Part shown: positions 9,460-17,560 of the stretch, piece after piece
Position numbering within the stretch: the first letter of the stretch is position 1
Layout of the letters: each line of letters opens with the position of its first letter
Source of the DNA: CAYQQR01 sp964420035
GTDB lineage: Bacteria; Bacteroidota; Bacteroidia; Bacteroidales; SM23-62
Length of the DNA stretch: 64,000 bases
Reading direction: 5' to 3'
Assembly: GCA_964420035.1 (NCBI GenBank)
Contig: CAYQQR010000002.1
Location: 60,684 to 124,683, forward strand
The notes under the pieces: model-generated
The model's input: the letters and a program-made list of their open reading frames with translations, nothing else
Databases searched by the model: none
What the model was told of the DNA's origin: nothing
Position numbers and translations under genes: made by a program

Positions 9460-10784
9460 CCGGTTTTACTTTCCCGGATCCCCAGCCACACAAAAAAACC
9501 AATAGCCGTTGTAATCAATCCGGCTATAGATTCCACCGGACGATAAATCAACCCGTAGGTCAGTATCCAAAGGTTTATTAAAATGAAGATGGCCGGCAAT
9601 ACCGGAAACAGAGGCATCCTATAGGGCCTGTGTGTTTTGGGATAACGGTAGCGATGCAGGATACTTCCCAAAACGGTAAGCAGGGTGAAAAGGTTCAGGG
9701 TAAATCCTATGTAGGTGATCATTTGCTCGAATGAGGAGGTCAGGATATAGATCACCGTCAGCAAGGTTTGGATCCAAATGGCCCGGGCCGGGCTGCCCTT
9801 GCTGTTGCGAACGGAAAACCAGGAAATGAACTTGTAATCTTCTCCCAGGACATTGGTTACGCGCGGTCCGGTGATGATCAGGGAGCTGATGGTAGAAATG
9901 AGCAGAAAGGACATGACCAGACCAAGGATCTTCCCCGCTTTCAACCCAAGGGTCATGTAACCGTAAATATAACCGATCTCGATTTTACCGGCCATTTCCG
10001 GCATGGGTATGATATACAGGAAGATAAAGGTGGTGGCCAGGTAGAGCAGGGTTACCAGGAGGGTTCCGCTGATCAATCCGCGGGTCAGGTTTTTAGCCGG
10101 ATCCTTTAACTCACCCATGATGTATGCCGCAGCATTCCAACCTGAGTAGGAATAAAACACGAAGAACAGGGCAATGGCAAATTCCGGTGAGATGATCTCC
10201 TGCAAGGCTTCATGGTCCGGTTTGAATTCCGTTGTATTGTTACCCCCCATGCTTAAACCAATGCCTATCAACACCAGCATGATCAATATTTTAAGGGTGG
10301 TAATGGAGTTATGAAAAGCGGCCCCGGTGTTGAGACTATGGACATGAACCATGGTCACCAGTAAAACGATCAGCAGGGCAAACAATTTGATATCACTGAT
10401 ACCCAGAAAACTGAAGGATAAGGAAAGAGAAGATCCCAGGTATGAGCTGAAAGCGATGGCCGCCGCGGCTGTGGGTGCAGCAAATCCGACGATAAAAGAG
10501 ATCCATCCGGCCATAAAACCAAGGGCAGGATGATACAGTTTTCCCAGGAAGTGATACTCGCCGCCGGAACGGGGCATCACACCTCCAAGCTCAGCATAGG
10601 CCAGTGCTCCAAGTAAAGAAGCAATTCCTCCGATCAGCCAGAGCAGCAGGATGGTGAAGCCCGATGACAGGGAAGTCACCTGGAACCCGAGACTTGTAAA
10701 AATCCCGGTTCCGATCATGTTGGCCACAACGATGGTTATGGCCGTGTATAAACCGTATTTTTCCTTCACCCTACTGTTTCTCAT
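9456..10784 (-). CDS. APC-family amino-acid permease
   Basis: 442 residues with about 12 hydrophobic segments and the APC-superfamily helix 1 signature MIGTGIFTSLGF. Later blocks such as FAIALFFVFYSYSGWNA and the GELKDPAKNL loop are typical of LAT/YfnA-like amino-acid permeases or antiporters in the inner membrane. Its stop codon overlaps the end of the convergent hutH by 4 bases, so histidine import is possible but unproven. Its start overlaps the end of the methyltransferase gene by 14 bases, indicating translational coupling. Confidence 0.85.
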   Translation of the reverse strand: MRNSRVKEKYGLYTAITIVVANMIGTGIFTSLGFQVTSLSSGFTILLLWLIGGIASLLGALAYAELGGVMPRSGGEYHFLGKLYHPALGFMAGWISFIVGFAAPTAAAAIAFSSYLGSSLSLSFSFLGISDIKLFALLIVLLVTMVHVHSLNTGAAFHNSITTLKILIMLVLIGIGLSMGGNNTTEFKPDHEALQEIISPEFAIALFFVFYSYSGWNAAAYIMGELKDPAKNLTRGLISGTLLVTLLYLATTFIFLYIIPMPEMAGKIEIGYIYGYMTLGLKAGKILGLVMSFLLISTISSLIITGPRVTNVLGEDYKFISWFSVRNSKGSPARAIWIQTLLTVIYILTSSFEQMITYIGFTLNLFTLLTVLGSILHRYRYPKTHRPYRMPLFPVLPAIFILINLWILTYGLIYRPVESIAGLITTAIGFFVWLGIRESKTG

Positions 10785-11475
10785 CCGGGTGTATCATAGG
10801 CACGAATCGAACGGGCAAGATATCTCTTTTTTTGTAACCTGTTCTGGTTTTTTCTATCAACATCAATTCCTGGTAATGTTTGCCGACGGGAACGACCATC
10901 AACCCCCCGATCTTCATCTGTTCAATGAGTTTTTCGGGTATGGCAGGCGGTGCTGCAGTAACGATAACCCGGTCAAAAGGAGCGTGTTCCGGCCAGCCCA
11001 AATACCCGTCACCGTGACGTACAAAGACATTGTCATAGCCAAGCCTTTTCAGGGTATTCTCAGCCCGGATAGCCAGACTTTCCACCACTTCGATACTGAA
11101 TACACTGTCGGTGAGCCGGGCCAGAATGGCAGCCTGATATCCTGATCCTGTACCTATCTCAAGGACCTTTTCGTCGCCTGTCAGATCCAGAAGATCGCTC
11201 ATAAGTCCCACGATATAAGGCTGAGAGATCGTCTGTCCCTCCCCTATAGGGAGGGGATGATCTTCATAGGCATAGGAGCGCAGACTCTGGGGAATGAACT
11301 CATGGCGGGGGGTGGTCCGCATCGCATCGAGCAGTTCTTTGTCCCGTATACCCCGGGCCTCTATCTGCTTGTCCACCATCTGCCTGGCCCTGGATCTCCA
11401 CCACTGACTGCCTTCCTGGGGATAAACCTCGGGCGCTAAGAGTATTGCCAGAATAACTAAGCAGTTAATTCTCAT
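10771..11475 (-). CDS. pcm: Protein-L-isoaspartate O-methyltransferase with export signal
   Basis: The SAM-dependent repair enzyme that methylates isoaspartyl residues of damaged proteins. Family signatures are PRHEFIPQSLRSYAYED, LPIGEGQTISQPYIV and the SAM site VLEIGTGSGYQAAILA. The N terminus is a signal-peptide-like segment (MRINCLVILAILLAPEVYP then QEGSQ), which cytosolic E. coli Pcm lacks. I start at the second ATG (11475) because the signal sequence begins there; an ATG at 11487 would add four residues. The permease gene overlaps its 3' end. A periplasmic role is inferred. Confidence 0.9.
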   Translation of the reverse strand: MRINCLVILAILLAPEVYPQEGSQWWRSRARQMVDKQIEARGIRDKELLDAMRTTPRHEFIPQSLRSYAYEDHPLPIGEGQTISQPYIVGLMSDLLDLTGDEKVLEIGTGSGYQAAILARLTDSVFSIEVVESLAIRAENTLKRLGYDNVFVRHGDGYLGWPEHAPFDRVIVTAAPPAIPEKLIEQMKIGGLMVVPVGKHYQELMLIEKTRTGYKKRDILPVRFVPMIHPDEKQ

Positions 11476-11535
11476 GTACCCAACCAAGGTACAAAAAAAG
11501 GCACGGTCTTAAAATATGTAGGGGTAAAATTTAGC

Positions 11536-12006
11536 TTAGGGCTTGAAACCGTCATGTCCTTTACCACGGTGTTCACGAAGTTGTTTCAGGAGGTAGGACT
11601 TAAAGCTGAATTCTGCGATAAATACACCCATCACTTTTTTTGGGGGCAGTATCTCCAGGAATTTATCCTGGTATTCTTCCAGTAGTTTGGTTTCTTCACG
11701 CTTAAAGCTGATTATCCGGGATAACATTTCTTTGGCTTCTTCATCGCTTATGCTTTCCTTGTTTTCCATGTAATAATGAATGGAAGCGCGGTGATCACGG
11801 TGCAGTTTTTCCTTCCTGCTTTCATAGTCGTTGTAGACGGGCCAGAACTGTTCGGCTTCTTCAGAAGTAAGCTCCAGTTGTTCCGTAAAGAAAGCCGCTT
11901 TCATAGCCTTGACCCGTTCAGGCATCTGCTTATGACCCTGGGCATAGCCGGGCATAGAGATAGAAAGCAGCAGGACGATCGTTAACAGGTTTCGTATGGA
12001 TTTCAT
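11536..12006 (-). CDS. Spy/CpxP-like exported protein
   Basis: 156 residues: a signal peptide (hydrophobic core, then MPGYAQGHKQ) and a highly charged all-helical mature part with motifs such as LELTSEEAEQFWPVYNDYE. This resembles small periplasmic proteins with Spy/CpxP-like long helices that often sit beside ECF sigma genes in Bacteroidetes. It is the third gene of a sigma factor, putative anti-sigma factor, Spy-like set, 21 bases after the preceding gene. A chaperone or stress-sensing role is inferred only. Confidence 0.65.
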   Translation of the reverse strand: MKSIRNLLTIVLLLSISMPGYAQGHKQMPERVKAMKAAFFTEQLELTSEEAEQFWPVYNDYESRKEKLHRDHRASIHYYMENKESISDEEAKEMLSRIISFKREETKLLEEYQDKFLEILPPKKVMGVFIAEFSFKSYLLKQLREHRGKGHDGFKP

Positions 12007-12027
12007 GGTATTATTCTTTTATGTTGC

Positions 12028-12459
12028 TTATTCATCCAATAGGGTTGAGGCGGGAATGTCTTCCTTGAGAAGGTAATCCATGATCTCCGTTTCATATGGA
12101 TTATTTACTTCTTCTTCAATGATCTCACCGTTCATTTCTTCAATGAGATCATTCAGGGCATAATCATCGAGATAGTATTCAACCGCATCTACAAGTTCCT
12201 TATAATCAGGTTCTGTAGTCCTGCCGGTAAAAAACCGAACGGCCAGATATGAGATCAGGGCAGCTCCCAGTATCGCGGCTGCCAGGGCCAGTTGCGGACG
12301 GATCATCTGTATGAAGGAAGGTCTGGGAGCAGGCCTTTCCTTATTCACGGGTTTTTCCATCCGTGCACGGAGCCGCTCAGGGAATTGTTTGAAGTAGCCT
12401 TCCGGAGCAGTAAAGGGATATTCTTTCCCAAATTCTTTTTTTAATTTTTTTTCTCTCAT
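12028..12459 (-). CDS. Putative single-pass anti-sigma factor
   Basis: 143 residues: a basic cytoplasmic N terminus (MREKKLKKEFGKEYPFTAPE), one membrane helix near residues 55-75 (LALAAAILGAALISYLAV), then an acidic C-terminal part with leucine-rich helices (ELVDAVEYYLDDYALNDLIE). There is no zinc-binding anti-sigma motif (HxxxCxxC). The anti-sigma call comes from topology and from its place directly after an ECF sigma gene, with a 51-base gap. Confidence 0.5.
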   Translation of the reverse strand: MREKKLKKEFGKEYPFTAPEGYFKQFPERLRARMEKPVNKERPAPRPSFIQMIRPQLALAAAILGAALISYLAVRFFTGRTTEPDYKELVDAVEYYLDDYALNDLIEEMNGEIIEEEVNNPYETEIMDYLLKEDIPASTLLDE

Positions 12460-12510
12460 GGAAGTATCCCTCCTTTATTCAGTATTTAGATGTTTAAATT
12501 CTTTATTGGT

Positions 12511-13059
12511 TTAATCCATGTCAAGGAATTCCTCAATTTTTTTCACCGCATGATGGTAGGATGCCTTCAAGGCACCCACAGATGTTTCCAGTATTTCAGC
12601 CATGTTCTGGTACTTCATTTCATCAAAATATTTCATATTGAATACTATTCGTTGCTTCTCAGGCAATCGTGCTATCGCTTCCTGAAGAGCCATGCTTGCT
12701 TTTTCCCCGTCGAAAAAAGGATCGGAATGCAGCCTGTCCAGGATTACCTGCCCCCCCGCGTGCATTTCTTTGCCGCGAATGTTCTTTGCTTTTTTCAAAT
12801 AGCTGAGCGCTTCATTGGTGGCGATACGGTATAACCAGGTATATAGTTTGGCATCTTCCCGAAAATGGTCCAGACCTTCATAGGCTTTGATAAAGGTATT
12901 CTGAAGACAGTCGTCTGCATCCTCATGCCGGATCACGATCTTTCTGATGTGCCAGTACAATGGTTCCTGGTATTTTTTGACGATGCTGTCGAAAGCAAGA
13001 TTCCTTTCCTGTCCCTTTTTAAAATTCCTGACCAGGGCGCTGTCGCTTGTTACTGCCAT
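12511..13059 (-). CDS. ECF-type RNA polymerase sigma-70 factor
   Basis: 182 residues, the normal size of an ECF sigma factor. Region 2 is seen in FDSIVKKYQEPLYWHIRKI and DADDCLQNTFIKAYEGLDHF with TWLYRIATNEALSYL. Region 4 is LPEKQRIVFNMKYFDEMKYQ followed by the helix-turn-helix MAEILETSVGALKASYHHAV. It leads an apparent three-gene operon with a putative membrane anti-sigma factor and a Spy-like exported protein, suggesting an envelope-stress regulon. I see no autoregulatory promoter sequence that I can name. Confidence 0.93.
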   Translation of the reverse strand: MAVTSDSALVRNFKKGQERNLAFDSIVKKYQEPLYWHIRKIVIRHEDADDCLQNTFIKAYEGLDHFREDAKLYTWLYRIATNEALSYLKKAKNIRGKEMHAGGQVILDRLHSDPFFDGEKASMALQEAIARLPEKQRIVFNMKYFDEMKYQNMAEILETSVGALKASYHHAVKKIEEFLDMD

Positions 13060-13119
13060 GAAAAAATCCAGTTCAATTGAACTCCATGGGTTAGATATCC
13101 TGCTTACAGGAAGGTTTAA

Positions 13120-14526
13120 TCACTGGAGATTTATTTGTTGGGAACTTCCCGATTTTACTTCAAACCGGCGGGTTACGGTTGTAAGGGTATTTTTGGAACC
13201 CACCGTCCTGAACGCTGAGCGGTACATTCCGGGTTGAAGCAGTATGGTTTCACTTCTTTCTCCAGCGTCGAAATTATAGATTAATTCCAGTTCACCATCG
13301 CGTTCCACGTACAGGCTGCCGTATCCGCGATTGAAAGCCCTGAAGGTTACAATGCCCGGACGGGGCAGCTCTATCGTTGTGGTATGGCTTTGTTTGATCT
13401 CAACATCCTCCAGTATCATGGTGGGCAGGATAGGAATTTCAACCCTATATTTCCCGACAAGGTATCGCTCAGAAAGATTGATCTTCTGGTAATGCAAAGC
13501 TTCATTAGTCCGGTTATCCCGCGCACTGAAACGAATATCCCGGTATTGTGGAGCTGAGGATCTGACCACCAGTTGGCCCATGGGTGCATCGGTCGCAACG
13601 ATGGTATGGTGTCCGGGGATCACGGTGAAACTATCCACTTCAACACTGGGGATGGTATGAATCACGAGACGGTAAGTTATCAGCGGGTCCAAAAGCAAGG
13701 TATCCGGATTTCCCCGGTGATTAATGGTATGAACATAATTATGCCGTAAGGTGCCCGAAAACTTATCATAAAAAGTCATGTTGACGTTCGTCTCGGTGGG
13801 TTGCCCCCTTCGATCCAATAAATTCACCTGAGCCGTGGTGGGATTTAAAACCTGGGTGATCACAATACCCAGCACTTCTTTGAAACGTTCTTCATCGGCG
13901 GCATCATAATAAAATCCTATACAATCAAAACTTTTCCTGAATCCGGGGTCCATACCGATGCCGATAATAAAGGGTTTCAGGGTAATTCCCCGATTTTGAA
14001 GATCCATCGACACGTCACAGGGATCCCCCCCGCATTCCTCTTCTCCGTCGGTAATAAGGATTACAATGTTTCTGCAATCTGCACATGGCGGGAAATCATA
14101 TGCCGCCTGCGCCAGGGAGTAGGCAATGGGGGTGGTTCCTCTGGGTCGAACAAACCTTAACTTTTGTTTGATCTTTTCTGCATTGTTCTTCCCAAAAGGG
14201 ATTTCGAGCTTGGTATCTTTGCAATCCTGGGGTGGAACCGGACTCTGATGACCATAGATCCGGAGCGCCATCTGTATTTTTTCCTTTTGACTCAGACTGT
14301 CGATGATATTGATCAATAAATTGCGGGCAATGGTTATTTTTTGCGCGCTTTCCCAATATCCCAGCATGCTTTGGGAAGCATCAAAAACAAAGAGGATCCT
14401 TGTTTTTCCTGCTTCTTCCAGCGGTCTTTGGGCCTTCATTGAACGGGGATGATGCAACAGCAAAATGAGAAGCAATGACAACAAGCCAAGTCTGCTGAAC
14501 CTGTATGGATCAAGGGTATGTAACAT
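13120..14526 (-). CDS. Exported von Willebrand factor A domain protein
   Basis: 468 residues with an N-terminal hydrophobic export segment. A vWA domain spans about residues 45-230: the MIDAS motif DxSxS is FVFDASQSMLGYW, the conserved Thr lies in RPRGTTPIAY and the Asp in ILITDGEEECGGDPC. The C-terminal half is beta-rich repeats with no named family. Such proteins bind ligands through a metal ion at the surface or in the periplasm. It lies 60 bases upstream of the ECF sigma gene on the same strand, so it may share its transcript. The partner is unknown. Confidence 0.8.
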   Translation of the reverse strand: MLHTLDPYRFSRLGLLSLLLILLLHHPRSMKAQRPLEEAGKTRILFVFDASQSMLGYWESAQKITIARNLLINIIDSLSQKEKIQMALRIYGHQSPVPPQDCKDTKLEIPFGKNNAEKIKQKLRFVRPRGTTPIAYSLAQAAYDFPPCADCRNIVILITDGEEECGGDPCDVSMDLQNRGITLKPFIIGIGMDPGFRKSFDCIGFYYDAADEERFKEVLGIVITQVLNPTTAQVNLLDRRGQPTETNVNMTFYDKFSGTLRHNYVHTINHRGNPDTLLLDPLITYRLVIHTIPSVEVDSFTVIPGHHTIVATDAPMGQLVVRSSAPQYRDIRFSARDNRTNEALHYQKINLSERYLVGKYRVEIPILPTMILEDVEIKQSHTTTIELPRPGIVTFRAFNRGYGSLYVERDGELELIYNFDAGERSETILLQPGMYRSAFRTVGSKNTLTTVTRRFEVKSGSSQQINLQ

Positions 14527-14631
14527 TCTTGTTTAAGGATTCAATTCATCCGGGGAAGTTATGACTATTTTCAAAAAGAATAAAGAGCCCTGTTGTGAAT
14601 AACGCCTATTTCTGTAGCCTGGTATCTTTTA

Positions 14632-16374
14632 TCAGTGTATATTGACCTTGATGATCTTCTCCCTGTACCGTATACCCGGTGTTCCGGGAATTTCGATACT
14701 GAGAATATAGACTCCATCGGCAAGACCGCCCGTGGGAATATTTATTTCATTATTGCCCTCTGTCAGGGCATTGGTTCCTTGCTCTATACAAAGTCTCCCC
14801 TGAAGATCATAGATCCGGATGCGGACCCTTGCATCCCGGGGCATGTCTACGCTCAGTTCCATTGTACCGCTAAATGGATTTTCCAGGCGAACAGCAAAAC
14901 TTTTTTCCGGCTCATCTTCAGGCTTCAAGAAAAAATCCAGCCTTTGGGCTCCGGACTCGATAATATCCACTGTTTTTGCTTTTTCCCGGTAACCTGCTGC
15001 TGAGACGGTGAAGGCATAACTCCCTCCGGAAAGGTAGCGATGGTAGATTCCGGTCAGGCTATCGGAAAATACGCTGGAACGGTCCCGGTCCGATACGTGC
15101 CTGATCTCCGCCTTGAGGGGCCGTCCGCTGAGCGAGTCGAGGACCCTGCCCCTCAAACCGTATTTGGTCTTTTCCATCAATTGTATCAGCGATGACCGGT
15201 TGAGTGTCCAAAGCCTTGGCAGAAAATTGCCGTCAGGAATCTTTTCCTCCAGGATCTCCAGGGTAATCTCCCTGCCGCGCAGGTAATAGGTCACATAATC
15301 CTGCCGGCTGCCGTCGACCTCGTACCAGGCATATCCGTTGGTGATGCCATTATTCAGATCGTTCAGGTAATCAGGGTCCAGCCGATGCACCGTATCGGCA
15401 TAAGCCCGGCAGATCGTGACAAACCACTGATTATCCGCATGCAACCTGCTCCAGGTATCCCATGGGTAATTCAGAACCTCGGCTCCCCCGTGCAGGTTGC
15501 AGGAAATCTCAAATTCTTTTTCTTCCATGTACTTCATCATGGCGAGATTCTCCGGTGCCCTGTTCCGCCCATCCGGATATTGGTTGCCGGAAGGATCCGG
15601 AAAATTACGGTTCAGGTCCGTGCCCTCGCTATTGAAGCGGGTGGCCCCGGATATGCTGGTATCTGTCAAGGCGTAGGTTCCATCCGGGTTGGACAGGGGA
15701 TTGATACAGACGCTTACCTGGTCCAGTAATTCAGTTATAGCAGTGTCCTGCCCGTAAGCCTTCAGCAGGTGGTCGGCCAGGCGCAGCAGGATGATGTACC
15801 CGGCCACTTCATCTCCATGCATGGTAGCGGTATAGAAAAAGGAGGGCCGGAATTCCTTCGCGGTGTCCCCTGTAATCTCTAATGAGAGCAGGGGCCGGTT
15901 TTGCTTGCTGTATCCTATGGTGTCCAGTTTGCAAAGCTTTGGGAAACCGGAGGCCAACCCAAACATATGGTCCAGGTATTCCTGATGGGTGGGATAAAGG
16001 TCCCAGTTGCCGGGGAACTCGCCCTTTGACATTGGGATAGGGCCTTTAAGCGAGGGCGGTGTCAGCAAACGCGGATCGAACCGGAGCTCTTTTAATTTTT
16101 GATAGCCTGAAGGATTGACATAGAGAATGACCCGGTCGGAGGTTATCTGGTCGATGGAAGCATAAGGGGTCAGACTGTCATACCAACGACCCCGGGGGCG
16201 ATCCACGCTGAGGTAGAATTCTCCTCGCTCCATGGCGCTCTGATAAAGCCGCAAGCTGTCGCTTAATACAGGTTCCTGGGCCACCAGGCGGCAAAAGGAC
16301 AATCCCGGTATCAGGAAGATCAGCAGGAAGGACCTCCTGCTAAACGTTGAACCGGATATAAAGGACATCCCCAT
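14632..16374 (-). CDS. M14 zinc carboxypeptidase with T9SS type A sorting domain
   Basis: About 580 residues. After a signal peptide (RRSFLLIFLIPGLSF region) comes an M14 metallopeptidase domain: zinc ligands in TATMHGDEVAGY (HxxE) and the later His in ISCNLHGGAEVLNYPW, with the catalytic Glu probably in EITLEILEEK. A carboxypeptidase-regulatory-like beta domain follows (GLRGRVLDSLSGRPLKAEI), then a C-terminal T9SS type A sorting domain (VRIRIYDLQGRLCIEQG ... GLADGVYILSIE). It should be secreted by type IX secretion and process peptides outside the cell. The open frame runs on into ychF up to 16560, but the ATG at 16374 (or 16368), just before the signal peptide, is the sensible start; it overlaps ychF by 35 bases. 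Confidence 0.88.
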   Translation of the reverse strand: MGMSFISGSTFSRRSFLLIFLIPGLSFCRLVAQEPVLSDSLRLYQSAMERGEFYLSVDRPRGRWYDSLTPYASIDQITSDRVILYVNPSGYQKLKELRFDPRLLTPPSLKGPIPMSKGEFPGNWDLYPTHQEYLDHMFGLASGFPKLCKLDTIGYSKQNRPLLSLEITGDTAKEFRPSFFYTATMHGDEVAGYIILLRLADHLLKAYGQDTAITELLDQVSVCINPLSNPDGTYALTDTSISGATRFNSEGTDLNRNFPDPSGNQYPDGRNRAPENLAMMKYMEEKEFEISCNLHGGAEVLNYPWDTWSRLHADNQWFVTICRAYADTVHRLDPDYLNDLNNGITNGYAWYEVDGSRQDYVTYYLRGREITLEILEEKIPDGNFLPRLWTLNRSSLIQLMEKTKYGLRGRVLDSLSGRPLKAEIRHVSDRDRSSVFSDSLTGIYHRYLSGGSYAFTVSAAGYREKAKTVDIIESGAQRLDFFLKPEDEPEKSFAVRLENPFSGTMELSVDMPRDARVRIRIYDLQGRLCIEQGTNALTEGNNEINIPTGGLADGVYILSIEIPGTPGIRYREKIIKVNIH

Positions 16375-17437
16375 CTTCAACAATGTAATTTTTCCCTTCC
16401 AGTCTGAGCTTACCGGCTTCCTTGCAGACACGCTCCGAACCGCAGTTGACATAATCCTCGTAATGAATGACCTCAGCCCGAATAAAACCTTTCTCCATGT
16501 CGCTGTGTACAATGCCAGCGGCTTCTTTGGCACTAAGCCCCTTGCGTATGGTCCAGGCATGTACCTCCTTGGGTCCTGTAGTAAAAAATGACTGGAGTTC
16601 CAGCAGGTCGTAGGCCGAACGGATAAGACGGTTAACCCCGGGCTCTTTTAACCCGGCATCCTCCAGGAATTCTTTCCGGTCGCCGGGATCATCCAGTTCG
16701 GCAATCTCGGATTCCAGCCTGGCGGCAAGGATCAAAACCCGCGGATCCTCGTCCCGGACAGCTATTTTAAAAGCTTCGGAATAGGCGTTACCCGTGGTCG
16801 CTGAAGCATCATCAACATTACATACATAGAGGACCTTTTTATCGGACAACAAGAAGAGGTCCTCTATATGGTTTTTTTCGTCTTCGGAAACCGGTGCCGT
16901 GCGTGCAGGCCGGAAATTACTCAGGTGTTCGTGGTATATTTCGAGGACGCGCAGACTTTCTTTTGCCTGCTGATCACCTGATTTAGCTATCTTGTCCAGC
17001 CGGCTGATCTTTTTTTCCACGGAGTCAAGGTCCTTGACCTGTAGTTCCAGGTCAACGGTTTCCTTGTCGCGAACCGGGTCGATGGAGCCTTCTATATGCG
17101 GCAGGTCAGGGTTCTCGAAGCAACGGACTACGTGAATAAGGGCATCGGTATCGCGAATATCCGCAAGGAATTGATTGCCAACACCTTCGCCATGAGACGA
17201 ACCCTTGGTCAGTCCGGGAATATCTACTATTCCCATGGTGGCCGGGACTGTTTTTTGGGGTTTGACGATTTCGGCCAGCTTGTACAGGCGCTCATCGGGA
17301 ACCTCCACCATCCCCAGGTTTGATTTATTCGAGCTGAAGGCGAAACCGGAAGATTCGGCCCGTGTTTTGGAGATACAGTTGAACAGACTGGTTTTCCCGG
17401 TATTGGTAACGCCAATTATTCCACACTTCAATCCCAT
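16340..17437 (-). CDS. ychF: Obg-like ATPase YchF
   Basis: 365 residues, the usual YchF length. It is a TRAFAC-class P-loop ATPase that associates with ribosomes and stress responses. The P-loop is GVTNTGKTSLFN, the G3 region VDIPGLTKGSSHGEGVGNQF, a coiled-coil arm covers about residues 130-200, and a C-terminal TGS domain ends the protein (GLSAKEAAGIVHSDMEKGF). The P-loop differs a little from the common GxPNVGKS form (Thr for Val, Thr for Ser). A TAnnTTTG box lies 26 bases upstream. It is divergent from transketolase and its 3' end overlaps the M14 peptidase gene. Confidence 0.95.
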   Translation of the reverse strand: MGLKCGIIGVTNTGKTSLFNCISKTRAESSGFAFSSNKSNLGMVEVPDERLYKLAEIVKPQKTVPATMGIVDIPGLTKGSSHGEGVGNQFLADIRDTDALIHVVRCFENPDLPHIEGSIDPVRDKETVDLELQVKDLDSVEKKISRLDKIAKSGDQQAKESLRVLEIYHEHLSNFRPARTAPVSEDEKNHIEDLFLLSDKKVLYVCNVDDASATTGNAYSEAFKIAVRDEDPRVLILAARLESEIAELDDPGDRKEFLEDAGLKEPGVNRLIRSAYDLLELQSFFTTGPKEVHAWTIRKGLSAKEAAGIVHSDMEKGFIRAEVIHYEDYVNCGSERVCKEAGKLRLEGKNYIVEDGDVLYIRFNV

Positions 17438-17463
17438 AATTCACGTTATGATTTGATAAGGTA

Positions 17464-17471
17464 CAAAGGTA
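17464..17471 (-). promoter_or_regulatory. Bacteroidetes -7 box for ychF
   Basis: On the minus strand the bases read TACCTTTG, an exact match to the Bacteroidetes primary-sigma -7 element TAnnTTTG, 26 bases before the ychF ATG. I see no well-placed -33 TTG. It lies back to back with a similar box for the divergent transketolase gene. Confidence 0.55.
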
Positions 17472-17522
17472 AACAAAGTGGAACTTCCTGTCCGGTCTTC
17501 CGGAATTTTTGTTGAATAAGCT

Positions 17523-17530
17523 TATCTTTG
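17523..17530 (+). promoter_or_regulatory. Bacteroidetes -7 box for transketolase
   Basis: TATCTTTG matches TAnnTTTG exactly and ends 30 bases before the transketolase ATG. The spacing fits a short 5' leader. No clear -33 TTG at the usual distance. Confidence 0.55.
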
Positions 17531-17560
17531 CAGCCATTGATACATTAAAACCCTTTTATC

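Noticed and set aside
14632..16560. Longer start for the M14 peptidase at 16560
   Set aside because: The extra 62 residues are read from inside ychF and look like an out-of-frame shadow; the signal peptide begins just after 16374.
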